From a bacterium UBA7470 (lineage in GTDB: Bacteria; Pseudomonadota; Gammaproteobacteria; Burkholderiales; Burkholderiaceae_C), in contig DLPA01000211.1 in NCBI GenBank assembly GCA_002479815.1, positions 1-7,813 on the forward strand: a DNA stretch of 7,813 nucleotides, given 5' to 3'. The notes under the pieces were generated by a model. The model saw nothing but the letters and a program-made list of their open reading frames with translations, was not told the origin of the DNA and made no database searches. The translations under genes and the position numbers were made by a program. Below are positions 1 to 6,316 of the stretch, one piece after another (within the stretch, counting starts at the first letter, position 1; each line of letters opens with the position of its first letter).

Positions 1-87
1 CTTCAAGTGAACTGTTTGAACCCTCACGGATATCGATACAAAGCACTGCCTCACGTCTATAAAAAAGTGAGCTGCTCACGCAAGTAA
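1..87 (+). CDS. Possible C-terminal tail of an upstream gene (partial, uncertain)
   Basis: Frame 1 is open from the window edge for 28 codons to a TAA at 85-87. The peptide is basic near its end (it finishes KKVSCSRK). Frame 3 is also open, but only to a TAA near base 58. A strong + strand terminator begins about 60 bases downstream, so some + strand transcript does end here, which supports a gene entering from the left. The base composition is more AT-rich than in the other genes, and the last codons lie inside an inverted-repeat arm, so the frame may be chance or belong to a transferred element. I do not recognise the peptide and assign no function. Confidence 0.2.
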   Translation, partial: LQVNCLNPHGYRYKALPHVYKKVSCSRK

Positions 88-259
88 TACAAGCATTTTG
101 GGCGATTTGATGCTTAAAAACCAGCCAGAAAGTACAAAAATTCAGCCCCAACCCCGTTTTTGCGCTCAGAAAACGGGGTTTTTCAAGAAAAAACAGCTTA
201 TTTTCAGATTCAAATAGGCTGTAAGCCAAGTATTGCTTGCGTAACAAGCTCACTTTTTT
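61..259. repeat. Imperfect 30-bp inverted repeat flanking a terminator; MITE-like
   Basis: Bases 61-90 match the reverse complement of 230-259 at 26 of 30 positions by eye. The matching core is AAAAAAGTGAGCT, then ACGCAAG and AATAC. The spacer is 139 bases and the terminator hairpin (150-180) sits almost exactly at the centre of symmetry. The stretch is AT-rich compared with its neighbours. CTAT lies directly outside the left arm (57-60) and again at 262-265, two bases beyond the right arm, which could be a short target duplication but is short enough to be chance. There is no open frame of useful size inside. The element could be a small non-autonomous transposable element, a decayed insertion-sequence end, or a nested hairpin region between convergent genes. 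Confidence 0.5.
150..183 (+). terminator. Strong Rho-independent terminator for the upstream + strand gene
   Basis: AACCCCGTTTT (150-160) pairs perfectly with AAAACGGGGTT (170-180) to give an 11-bp stem with a 9-base loop. A run of five T covers 179-183. On the + strand this is a textbook intrinsic terminator. On the minus strand the stem is the same, but the T-rich stretch comes only about nine bases later, so it may stop dinG transcripts less efficiently. It separates whatever lies to the left from dinG, which converges on it. Confidence 0.85.
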
Positions 260-278
260 TACTATGATTTTAGCGATT

Positions 279-2543
279 TCAAGTCACCTTGGCCTCGCGC
301 ACTTCGCGCTTGAAGGGCGGTAGGCCTTGCAGCAGGTGTTGGCCGTAGGCGGTGCGGATGAGGCGGCGGTCGTAGCAGACGATGCGGGCGGTGTCGGTTT
401 CGGTGCGAATGGCGCGGCCTGCCCATTGCGCCAGCCGCACCGAGGTGGCCGGGACGGTCAGCTCCATGAAGGGGTTGCGGCCTTGGCTTTGCAGCCACTC
501 GGCGCGGGCTTCACTGACGGGATCGTCGGGCGGTGCGAAGGGCAGTTTGGTGATGAAGAGCGTGGCGCACAAATCCCCCGGCAAATCCAAGCCTTCGCCA
601 AACGATTGCAGGCCGATGATGATGGAGACTTTGCCCAAGCCTACTTGTTCGCGGTGGCGTTTGAGCAGCAGGGTGCGCGGCCATTCGCCTTGCACCAAAG
701 CCACATCGCGCAGCACAGGCGGCAAGGCGGCGACGAGTTGCCGTAGCTGGTCGCGGGAGGTACACAGCACCAGCGCCCCACCTCGCACCTGCTGCAAATC
801 GGCGAGCAGCAGGCCCAACATTTCAGCGGTGAAAGGGGCTGCTTCGCGCGGATCGGCGCGGGTGGTGGCGATTTCAAAGCGGCCTTGGGTGGCGTAGTCA
901 AAGGGGCTGGGCACTTCCAGCGCACGGGCTTGGCCGTCTTGGTTCAAGCCGGTTTCGGCCAGAAAAAAATCAAATCGACCGCAACTGGTCAAGGTGGCCG
1001 AGGTCAGCACCGCCGCCCGCACACGCGGCCACAGGTGTTGGCGCAGCACCATCGCGGGCAGCGTGGGGCAGGCGTGGACGCGCAAATGCAAACTACCGTC
1101 GGCGGCGGGGTGGCGGGTGAACCATTTGGCAACGGGCGTGCTGTCGGCTTCTAGGCCAGCCAGCAGCCATTGGGTGGTGTCGGCGACGGCTTCGAGTCGG
1201 GGGGCGAGCGTGCCCATTTGCGCGTACAGGCCAGACAAGCGCCGCGCGTCTTCGGGGCGCTCTTTGATTTCAGCTTTGAGGGCTTTCGCCAGTGCCGCCA
1301 GTTGCTCCAGCCATTGACTGGCGGCATCGCGCACCACCATCAGCAAGGCGGGGAGGGCTTGGGGCAAGCGGCCTCCGGGCAGGCGCAACCGCTGCATCTC
1401 GGGGGTGCTCGTATCTGCGGGGGCGTTGGGGGTGGAACGCTGTTTGTAGGCGGGCAGAGGCAAATCGGTTTCGGCCCACACTTGTTCTGCGACGGCTTTT
1501 GCCAAGGCTTGGAGCGCCTGACGCAATTGGGCGGCGTAGCGGGGCGCTTCCAGCGCATCGACCAAGGCCAAGGCCGCGCCGACTTGAACGGCACGCTGAG
1601 CCAAGGGGTCGATCCAGCCCACGCGAGTCAAGTCCATGCTGGCGGTGAACTGGTCGAGCGCGACGCCGGGCAGATGGTGCGCTTCGTCCAGCACCAGCAG
1701 GCAATGATCCAACTCGGGCAAGGTGCGTGAACCAAGCGAGGACAGCAGCAAATCGTGATTGGCGACGATGACTTGTGCGCCGACCAAGCTCTTGCGCTGC
1801 TCAAAATAGGTGCAGTTGTTGAACAAAGGGCAGTGTTTGGCGGTACACGAGCTGGCTTCGGCGGCGATGGGTTGCCATTGCCGCGCCTCGGGCGTGGTGG
1901 GCAGGCTGTCGCGGTCGCCGTCCCATGTGCCTGTGGCGAGGGCTTGCGCCAAGCCGTGCCAGTAGGCGAGTTGGGCGGCCAAGGCTTGCGGGCCGCTCTC
2001 GGCCAAGGCCAAACCGTCGTCGATGAACAAATCGCCCTCGTCTGCTGGATTTGTGCCATCGCTGCCGACCAGTCGCTCCAGCTTCAGGCGGCAAACGTAG
2101 CGCCCTCGGCCTTTGGCTAAGGCAAAGCGAAACGGCTCGGGCCATAGGGCGGCGAGGGCGGGCAAGTCTTTATGCACCAATTGCTCTTGCAGCGCGACGG
2201 TGGCGGTGGCAATCAGCACGCGGGTATTTCGCGCCAAGGCCAGTGCAATCGCGGGGGCGCTGTAGGCCAAGGACTTGCCCACGCCCGTCCCTGCCTGAAT
2301 GACGGCAATGCGGCGCTCAGGCGTGGCCTCCGTACCATCGCCTGTGGGGGGGAGTGTGCCCAAATCCGCCTCGCTGAAGGCTTGCGCCACCGCCTGCGCC
2401 ATTTGCCGCTGACCCGGCCTGTCCCGAAACCCACCCCCTTGGGCGACGATGGCATCGAAGGCGGTTAAAGCGTGTTGCACCAACGCCTCGGCGGGAGATT
2501 CGGCAAGCAGAGAAGAGGAAACGATCATGATGCCGCGCATCAT
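279..2543 (-). CDS. dinG: ATP-dependent DNA helicase DinG (XPD-like, Fe-S)
   Basis: This 754-residue protein is an SF2 helicase of the DinG/XPD group. Such enzymes unwind DNA 5'-3' using ATP and in E. coli help resolve R-loops and structures met during repair and replication. Visible motifs in order are a Q-like FRDRPGQRQM at 39-48, Walker A AGTGVGKS at 84-91, four cysteines at 151, 233, 238 and 244 spaced as for a 4Fe-4S cluster, the DEAH box at 286-289, GEGLDLPGD near 649-657, and motif VI QWAGRAIR near 706-713. All core motifs are present and the length fits bacterial DinG, so it looks intact. The start is uncertain: ATG occurs at 2543, 2540 and 2528, none with a clear Shine-Dalgarno sequence. 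I kept the longest. No good LexA box is visible upstream. It diverges from the hydrolase gene. Confidence 0.93.
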   Translation of the reverse strand: MMRGIMIVSSSLLAESPAEALVQHALTAFDAIVAQGGGFRDRPGQRQMAQAVAQAFSEADLGTLPPTGDGTEATPERRIAVIQAGTGVGKSLAYSAPAIALALARNTRVLIATATVALQEQLVHKDLPALAALWPEPFRFALAKGRGRYVCRLKLERLVGSDGTNPADEGDLFIDDGLALAESGPQALAAQLAYWHGLAQALATGTWDGDRDSLPTTPEARQWQPIAAEASSCTAKHCPLFNNCTYFEQRKSLVGAQVIVANHDLLLSSLGSRTLPELDHCLLVLDEAHHLPGVALDQFTASMDLTRVGWIDPLAQRAVQVGAALALVDALEAPRYAAQLRQALQALAKAVAEQVWAETDLPLPAYKQRSTPNAPADTSTPEMQRLRLPGGRLPQALPALLMVVRDAASQWLEQLAALAKALKAEIKERPEDARRLSGLYAQMGTLAPRLEAVADTTQWLLAGLEADSTPVAKWFTRHPAADGSLHLRVHACPTLPAMVLRQHLWPRVRAAVLTSATLTSCGRFDFFLAETGLNQDGQARALEVPSPFDYATQGRFEIATTRADPREAAPFTAEMLGLLLADLQQVRGGALVLCTSRDQLRQLVAALPPVLRDVALVQGEWPRTLLLKRHREQVGLGKVSIIIGLQSFGEGLDLPGDLCATLFITKLPFAPPDDPVSEARAEWLQSQGRNPFMELTVPATSVRLAQWAGRAIRTETDTARIVCYDRRLIRTAYGQHLLQGLPPFKREVREAKVT

Positions 2544-2552
2544 AGACGGGTG

Positions 2553-2572
2553 TGTCGTCTGCGCGTACGACA
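2553..2572. promoter_or_regulatory. 20-bp palindrome between dinG and the hydrolase gene (possible operator)
   Basis: TGTCGT (2553-2558) and ACGACA (2567-2572) are perfect inverted half-sites separated by eight bases. The palindrome lies in the 71-bp space between the divergent starts at 2543 and 2615. Its place suits a dimeric repressor acting on one or both genes. It does not fit the gammaproteobacterial LexA pattern CTG-N10-CAG, since the closest match has nine bases between CTG and CAG. The binding protein is unknown and a chance palindrome is possible. Confidence 0.35.
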
Positions 2573-2614
2573 GATCAAGGGGGTTTGTGCCACAGTGCAG
2601 ACCGTGAACGACAA

Positions 2615-3568
2615 ATGAACGATGAATGGACGACGAACGTGACGAATGTACCTGAGGGCATGACGGTGTTGGAGCGCGGCTGGCTTTCCTCCAACAATGT
2701 GCTGTTGGACGATGGCGAACACGCCGTGCTGGTGGACACGGGCTATTGCACCCATGCCGAGCAAACGCTGGCCTTGGTGGCGCACGCCTTGCAAGGCCGC
2801 GCCCTCGATGCCGTGCTCAACACCCATCTGCACAGCGACCATTGCGGGGGCAATGCCGCCTTGCAAGCCGCCTATCCCCAGTTGACGACGGCGATTCCGC
2901 CCGGCCTGAGTGCGGCAGTGCGGGCATGGGACGTACCCGCCTTGGGCTATGACAGCGTGGGCCAATCCATCGTCCGCTTTGGCTTTGATCGCGTCTTACA
3001 GCCCGGTCAAACCGAGCGGCTGGCCGGACGCGAGTGGGAGGTACACGCCGCCCCCGGTCACGACAGCCATGCCGTCTTGCTGTTCGAGCCGGCCTCGCGC
3101 ACCCTCATCAGTGGCGACGCACTGTGGGCGCAAGGCTTTGGTGTGATCTTTCCCGAGCTGGACGGCGAAGCCGGTTTTGACGACGCAGCGGCGACCTTGG
3201 ACGTGATTGAACGCCTCCAACCCCGACTGGTGATCCCCGGACACGGCGCTGTCTTCAGCGATGTGGTAGCGGCCTTGAGCGTGGCGCGTCAACGCTTGAA
3301 CAGCTTTGTGCAACACCCCCCCCGCCACCACCGCCACGCCGCCAAGGTGATGCTGAAATACAAATTGTTGGAGTGGGGCAGTCAACCAGAAACAGAGCTG
3401 CGGGCATGGATGTGGGCCACCCCCATGTTCCACCTGCTGTGGCGCTTGCTGCACCCCGATACCGACCTCCACCCCGACAGCTTCCAACACTGGGCCACCG
3501 AGCTGTTGACCGAGCTATGCCGCAGCAAAGCCGCCACCCTGCATGAAGGCTGGGTCCGCAATGCGTGA
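2615..3568 (+). CDS. MBL-fold metallo-hydrolase
   Basis: This 317-residue protein has the full metal-binding set of the metallo-beta-lactamase superfamily. Counting from the ATG at 2615, the set is HLHSDH with H71, H73, D75 and H76, then H149 in APGHD, D168 in SGDA and H210 in PGHG. It should bind two metal ions and hydrolyse an ester, thioester or similar bond; the substrate cannot be read from the sequence. The C-terminal 90 or so residues form a further, probably helical domain rich in Trp, Leu and His, as in glyoxalase-II-like relatives. No signal peptide is seen, so it is probably cytoplasmic. A GTG at 2552 would add 21 residues, but it falls within the palindrome, and the extra residues do not resemble the usual N-terminus of the family. 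The Shine-Dalgarno sequence for the ATG is weak. A C8 run lies at 3316-3323. Confidence 0.88.
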   Translation: MNDEWTTNVTNVPEGMTVLERGWLSSNNVLLDDGEHAVLVDTGYCTHAEQTLALVAHALQGRALDAVLNTHLHSDHCGGNAALQAAYPQLTTAIPPGLSAAVRAWDVPALGYDSVGQSIVRFGFDRVLQPGQTERLAGREWEVHAAPGHDSHAVLLFEPASRTLISGDALWAQGFGVIFPELDGEAGFDDAAATLDVIERLQPRLVIPGHGAVFSDVVAALSVARQRLNSFVQHPPRHHRHAAKVMLKYKLLEWGSQPETELRAWMWATPMFHLLWRLLHPDTDLHPDSFQHWATELLTELCRSKAATLHEGWVRNA

Positions 3569-3569
3569 C

Positions 3570-3633
3570 AGGCAAGACGTTGGTGGCGATTTGCGTGGTT
3601 GTGTTGTACGGACGCAAATCCTCAGCCTTGCCT
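3570..3633. other. Two-part hairpin in the convergent gap after the hydrolase gene
   Basis: AGGCAAG (3570-3576) can pair with CTTGCCT (3627-3633). Inside it GATTTGCGT (3588-3596) pairs perfectly with ACGCAAATC (3612-3620) over a 15-base loop. It begins two bases after the hydrolase stop codon and lies ahead of the convergent DUF2917 gene end at 3673. No T tract follows on either strand, so it is not a classical intrinsic terminator. It could protect the mRNA 3' end or help Rho-dependent termination. The rest of the gap (3634-3672) shows nothing I can name. Confidence 0.45.
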
Positions 3634-3672
3634 CCTCGCCTTTGATGGACTGGAGGCACTGAAGGTCGCTGC

Positions 3673-4281
3673 TCACGAACGGCAAGACTCCAAATCCGAC
3701 GACACTTGCCCGCGTCTGGGTACAAGGTATTCGCTGTAACGCAACAGCCCCCAAAAGGCTTGCAGCAACAGCCCTAGGCTGCGTGTGCTCGCCCCCGCTG
3801 CCTCGCCCAAGGCGCTGGCGCTGGCGCGTAAGGGGATCAGAACCTCGTGCTGAAAACGGCTAGGCACGGTGACTGGGGCGGCTGAGAGGTCGAACCAATC
3901 AAAGTACACGGGTGCAGCGGCCTCGCCTGCGGGCGACCATGCTTCCATCACCAAATGGCTGCCCGCTGGAACCCACAAGCGATCTCCCGCTTGCAAGACG
4001 TGATCGCCCAACACGGTGGACGGCGCTTGCGGCGCAGGCCACACCCATTCGCCTTCTGGCAGTTGGTAGGGCGCGGCGGCATGGGCGGGGGCGTGCAGCG
4101 TCACCCACACGCGCCCACTGGCGATGTGCAGCTCGCGGTCGATGGCAGGCCGCAAACTCAGGGCTTGATGCGCGTGCAACTGCCACAAACCCGCGTGTAC
4201 GACCGAGGGAGCTGCGGGTGGAGGAGCCGCCACAGGAGCAGGTGCGGCAGCTAGGTTTGATGCAAAAAAATCAGCAGACAT
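3673..4281 (-). CDS. DUF2917 domain-containing protein
   Basis: This protein has 202 residues if started at the ATG at 4281, which has a good AAGGAA Shine-Dalgarno sequence eight bases upstream. An open frame runs 18 codons further upstream to 4335, but that would use up most of the divergent promoter region. Residues 1-30 are Ala/Pro-rich and low in complexity. Residues about 31-115 form a beta-rich stretch with GLWQLHAHQALSL, IASGRVWVTL, GDHVLQAGDRLWVPAG and VMEAW, which I recognise as the DUF2917 pattern, a cupin-like family common in Burkholderiales. The C-terminal part (150-202) is less conserved, with an LGLLLQAFWGLL segment that is hydrophobic but short for a membrane span. The biochemical role is not known. 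The gene sits divergent from a LysR regulator, an arrangement that suggests regulation by it. Confidence 0.7.
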   Translation of the reverse strand: MSADFFASNLAAAPAPVAAPPPAAPSVVHAGLWQLHAHQALSLRPAIDRELHIASGRVWVTLHAPAHAAAPYQLPEGEWVWPAPQAPSTVLGDHVLQAGDRLWVPAGSHLVMEAWSPAGEAAAPVYFDWFDLSAAPVTVPSRFQHEVLIPLRASASALGEAAGASTRSLGLLLQAFWGLLRYSEYLVPRRGQVSSDLESCRS

Positions 4282-4320
4282 GGGATGGTTTCCTTGGTAA
4301 TGAAAAGGTAAAAAAACAGC

Positions 4321-4339
4321 TTGTTTCAGCGACAATGAA
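4321..4339. promoter_or_regulatory. Candidate LysR-type binding site (two overlapping T-N11-A dyads)
   Basis: TTGT (4321-4324) and ACAA (4332-4335) form a dyad with a 7-base spacer. Four bases further on, TTCA (4325-4328) and TGAA (4336-4339) form a second dyad with the same spacing. Each fits the T-N11-A rule of LysR-type regulators. The pair lies 33 bases before the LysR start and 40 bases before the divergent DUF2917 start, where autoregulation and activation of the neighbour are usually combined. The TTGTTT at 4321 with CATCAT at 4343 may also serve as a weak -35/-10 pair for the LysR gene. Confidence 0.4.
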
Positions 4340-4372
4340 GCGCATCATGGCGTGTTTGAACAGGAAAATCCA

Positions 4373-5401
4373 ATGAAATTGCCGCATGTAATTGATGCAA
4401 AAATGGAATTAATAAAACCCTCTCACCCAGCCGACTTACCCATCCCCCCTTCATCGCCCCTGTTGCGTACCCGTCCCATCGGGGCTGGGCATTGGCGGGC
4501 GTTTGAAGCGGTGGCGCGGCATTTGAACTTCCGTTTGGCGGCAGATGAGTTGGCCTTGACGCAAAGCGCCGTCAGTCGGCAAATTCAAGCCTTGGAAGAA
4601 GACGTGGGCACGCCCTTGCTGGTGCGGCACACCCGTTCGGTGCGCTTGTCGTCGGCGGGGGCGGTGCTGCTGCGAGCCATTGCGCCTGCGTTGGAGGAGG
4701 TGGATGCCGCTGTGCGCCAGATACGGCACAGCTTGGGGCGCAAAAGCGTGTCCATCACGACGTGGGCCTCGTTTGCCTCGATGTGGTTGATTCCTAGGCT
4801 AGAGGCGTTTCAGCAGGCGCATCCTGACATCGACATTCGAATTGATGCCACCGATGCAAAAGTCGATATGGCGCACGCCGATGTGGACATTGCACTGCGC
4901 TACGCCGTGCCTGAGACGATGGACAAGCAGGCGATACGCTTGTTTGGCGAGCAACTCACCCCCGTCGCCAGCCCGTGGCTGCTGGCGGCTCACCCCATCA
5001 CCGCGCCTGCCGATTTGTGCCATGCCGCATGGATAGAGGCGGGCGATGCCTACCGCACCCTGCACCTGCAATGGCTGACGTGGCAACGCTGGATCGACAC
5101 CTACTCCGCCCCCGATCAAGTCTTGGCCCCCAAACGCTGGCTGTACTTCAACTACGCCCACCAAATCGTGCAAGCCGCCTTGACCGGACAAGGCGTGGCA
5201 TTGGCCCGTATGCCTCTGGTGGCCGACAGCTTGGCGAATGGCGATTTACGCGAACCCCTGCCCCAACACCGTCTGGAGTCGCCCTTGGCCTATTGGCTGG
5301 TCTTAGGGCCTTTGGGCACACAACGCCCCGAGGTAGCCGCCTTTTGCGATTGGCTGCTGACCCAAGCCACCTTAACCCGCCAAGCCACGGGGGAGGGGTG
5401 A
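4373..5401 (+). CDS. LysR-family transcriptional regulator (GcvA-like)
   Basis: This 342-residue LysR-type regulator starts at the ATG at 4373, chosen because AGGA stands seven bases upstream; a GTG at 4352 would add seven residues and has no such site. The winged helix-turn-helix covers about residues 41-100, with the recognition region LTQSAVSRQIQALEEDVGTPLLVR at its core. The effector-binding domain begins near residue 121 (KSVSITTWASFASMWLIPRL) and runs to the end; its opening resembles the GcvA group. About 35 residues precede the DNA-binding domain, longer than usual. The ligand cannot be deduced. The divergent DUF2917 gene is the obvious candidate target, and overlapping dyads in the shared promoter region support that. 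The gene ends 27 bp from the convergent acyltransferase gene, with no clear terminator between them. Confidence 0.9.
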   Translation: MKLPHVIDAKMELIKPSHPADLPIPPSSPLLRTRPIGAGHWRAFEAVARHLNFRLAADELALTQSAVSRQIQALEEDVGTPLLVRHTRSVRLSSAGAVLLRAIAPALEEVDAAVRQIRHSLGRKSVSITTWASFASMWLIPRLEAFQQAHPDIDIRIDATDAKVDMAHADVDIALRYAVPETMDKQAIRLFGEQLTPVASPWLLAAHPITAPADLCHAAWIEAGDAYRTLHLQWLTWQRWIDTYSAPDQVLAPKRWLYFNYAHQIVQAALTGQGVALARMPLVADSLANGDLREPLPQHRLESPLAYWLVLGPLGTQRPEVAAFCDWLLTQATLTRQATGEG

Positions 5402-5428
5402 GGCTGGAGATTTGATGCGCTTCAGGTC

Positions 5429-6316
5429 TCAATACACCTCTGCAATTCCTTCTGGACGGGTTTTGAAGCGTTTGTGTACCCAAAAATACTGTTCGGGCGC
5501 TTGGGCAATCAGGCTTTGCAGATGCAGATTCATCTGGGCGACATCGGCGTTCACGTCCTCGCTGGGGTAGTGAGGCCAGACGGGGCCGATGTCGATGCGG
5601 TAGCCGTTGGGCGTGAGCTGCGTCCAAACGGCGCGCACCTCGGCGCGTCCCACCCGCGCCAGTCGGGGCAAGCTGGTCAAGGTGGCGGCGGGTACGCCAA
5701 AAAAGGGCACGAAGACCGAATCGTTCAGGCCGTGATCCATGTCGGGCAAGAGGTACAGCGGCAGCCCCGCGCGTAGGGCCGATGCCAAGGGCTTCAACCC
5801 CTCGGCTTTGGCGACTACCAGGGGCGAGCCAAAGCGTTTTCGGCCTTGGGCGACCCATTCATCCACCACAGAATCCAGTTGCGGTGCGTACAAGGTGCAG
5901 CAACGGCGCGGCAACAAGGCTGTCAACGCCATCCAGCCAGCATCCAGCCCGACAAAATGCGGCGCAAACAAGACGCTGGGCTGAGGCGATTGCGTATAGC
6001 CCTGCACATCGCCCGTGACCGTCAAGCGTTGTGCCAAAACCGCTGCCGACCGATGCCAGAGCCACCCCCGATCCAGCCATGCTTGCGCGAAATAGACGAG
6101 GTGCTGTCGCACCGCACGCGACACCTCCGCCTCAGATTGCTGCGGAAAGCACAAAGCCCAATTGGTGCGGGCGATGCGCACCCGCCGACGCGCCACCGCG
6201 TGCAACAAACGCCCCAAACACCAGCCCAAGCCACGCAACAAAGGCAAAGGACACCACGCCAACACGCGCATGAAGGCGACACCCAGATGGCTGATCGCTT
6301 TGGACAAGAGGCTCAT
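5429..6316 (-). CDS. LpxL/HtrB-family lipid A acyltransferase (second gene of pair)
   Basis: This 295-residue protein belongs to the LpxL/LpxM family, inner-membrane enzymes that move a fatty acyl chain from acyl-ACP to the lipid A precursor. An N-terminal hydrophobic segment (about residues 9-38) should anchor it to the membrane. The catalytic HX4D motif is H120 and D125 (PHFVGLD). RTNWALCFP at 50-58 and PDMDHGLNDSVFVPFFG at 191-207 are family signatures. The ATG at 6316 overlaps the stop of the upstream paralogue (ATGA) and has an AGGAA site; the frame is open 20 codons further upstream, but that would run back into the upstream gene. Translation is probably coupled. Whether this enzyme adds the first or second secondary acyl chain cannot be told, so no symbol is assigned. 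Confidence 0.88.
   Translation of the reverse strand: MSLLSKAISHLGVAFMRVLAWCPLPLLRGLGWCLGRLLHAVARRRVRIARTNWALCFPQQSEAEVSRAVRQHLVYFAQAWLDRGWLWHRSAAVLAQRLTVTGDVQGYTQSPQPSVLFAPHFVGLDAGWMALTALLPRRCCTLYAPQLDSVVDEWVAQGRKRFGSPLVVAKAEGLKPLASALRAGLPLYLLPDMDHGLNDSVFVPFFGVPAATLTSLPRLARVGRAEVRAVWTQLTPNGYRIDIGPVWPHYPSEDVNADVAQMNLHLQSLIAQAPEQYFWVHKRFKTRPEGIAEVY

Noticed and set aside
327..2468. Several long antisense open frames opposite dinG (up to 186 codons)
   Set aside because: They mirror the codon pattern of a GC-rich gene, lack ribosome sites and show no recognisable protein features; dinG with all its motifs accounts for the region.
2559..2573. LexA (SOS) box at dinG
   Set aside because: CTG and CAG are nine bases apart rather than ten and the centre is GC-rich, unlike the AT-rich core of the known gammaproteobacterial box.
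2552..2614. Upstream GTG start for the metallo-hydrolase
   Set aside because: It lies inside the 20-bp palindrome, nine bases from the dinG start, and the added 21 residues do not look like the family N-terminus; the ATG at 2615 is preferred.
3316..3323. C8 run in the hydrolase as a phase-variable tract
   Set aside because: The frame is intact through it, the gene is not a surface or restriction gene, and in GC-rich DNA such a run encoding His-Pro-Pro-Arg is not unusual.
2996..3490. 164-codon antisense frame opposite the metallo-hydrolase
   Set aside because: The + strand frame carries all catalytic residues of a known superfamily; the antisense frame has no recognisable motif.
4263..4270. 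A7 run near the 5' end of the DUF2917 gene as a slippage site
   Set aside because: It encodes part of ADFFA in frame, and nothing else suggests programmed slippage.
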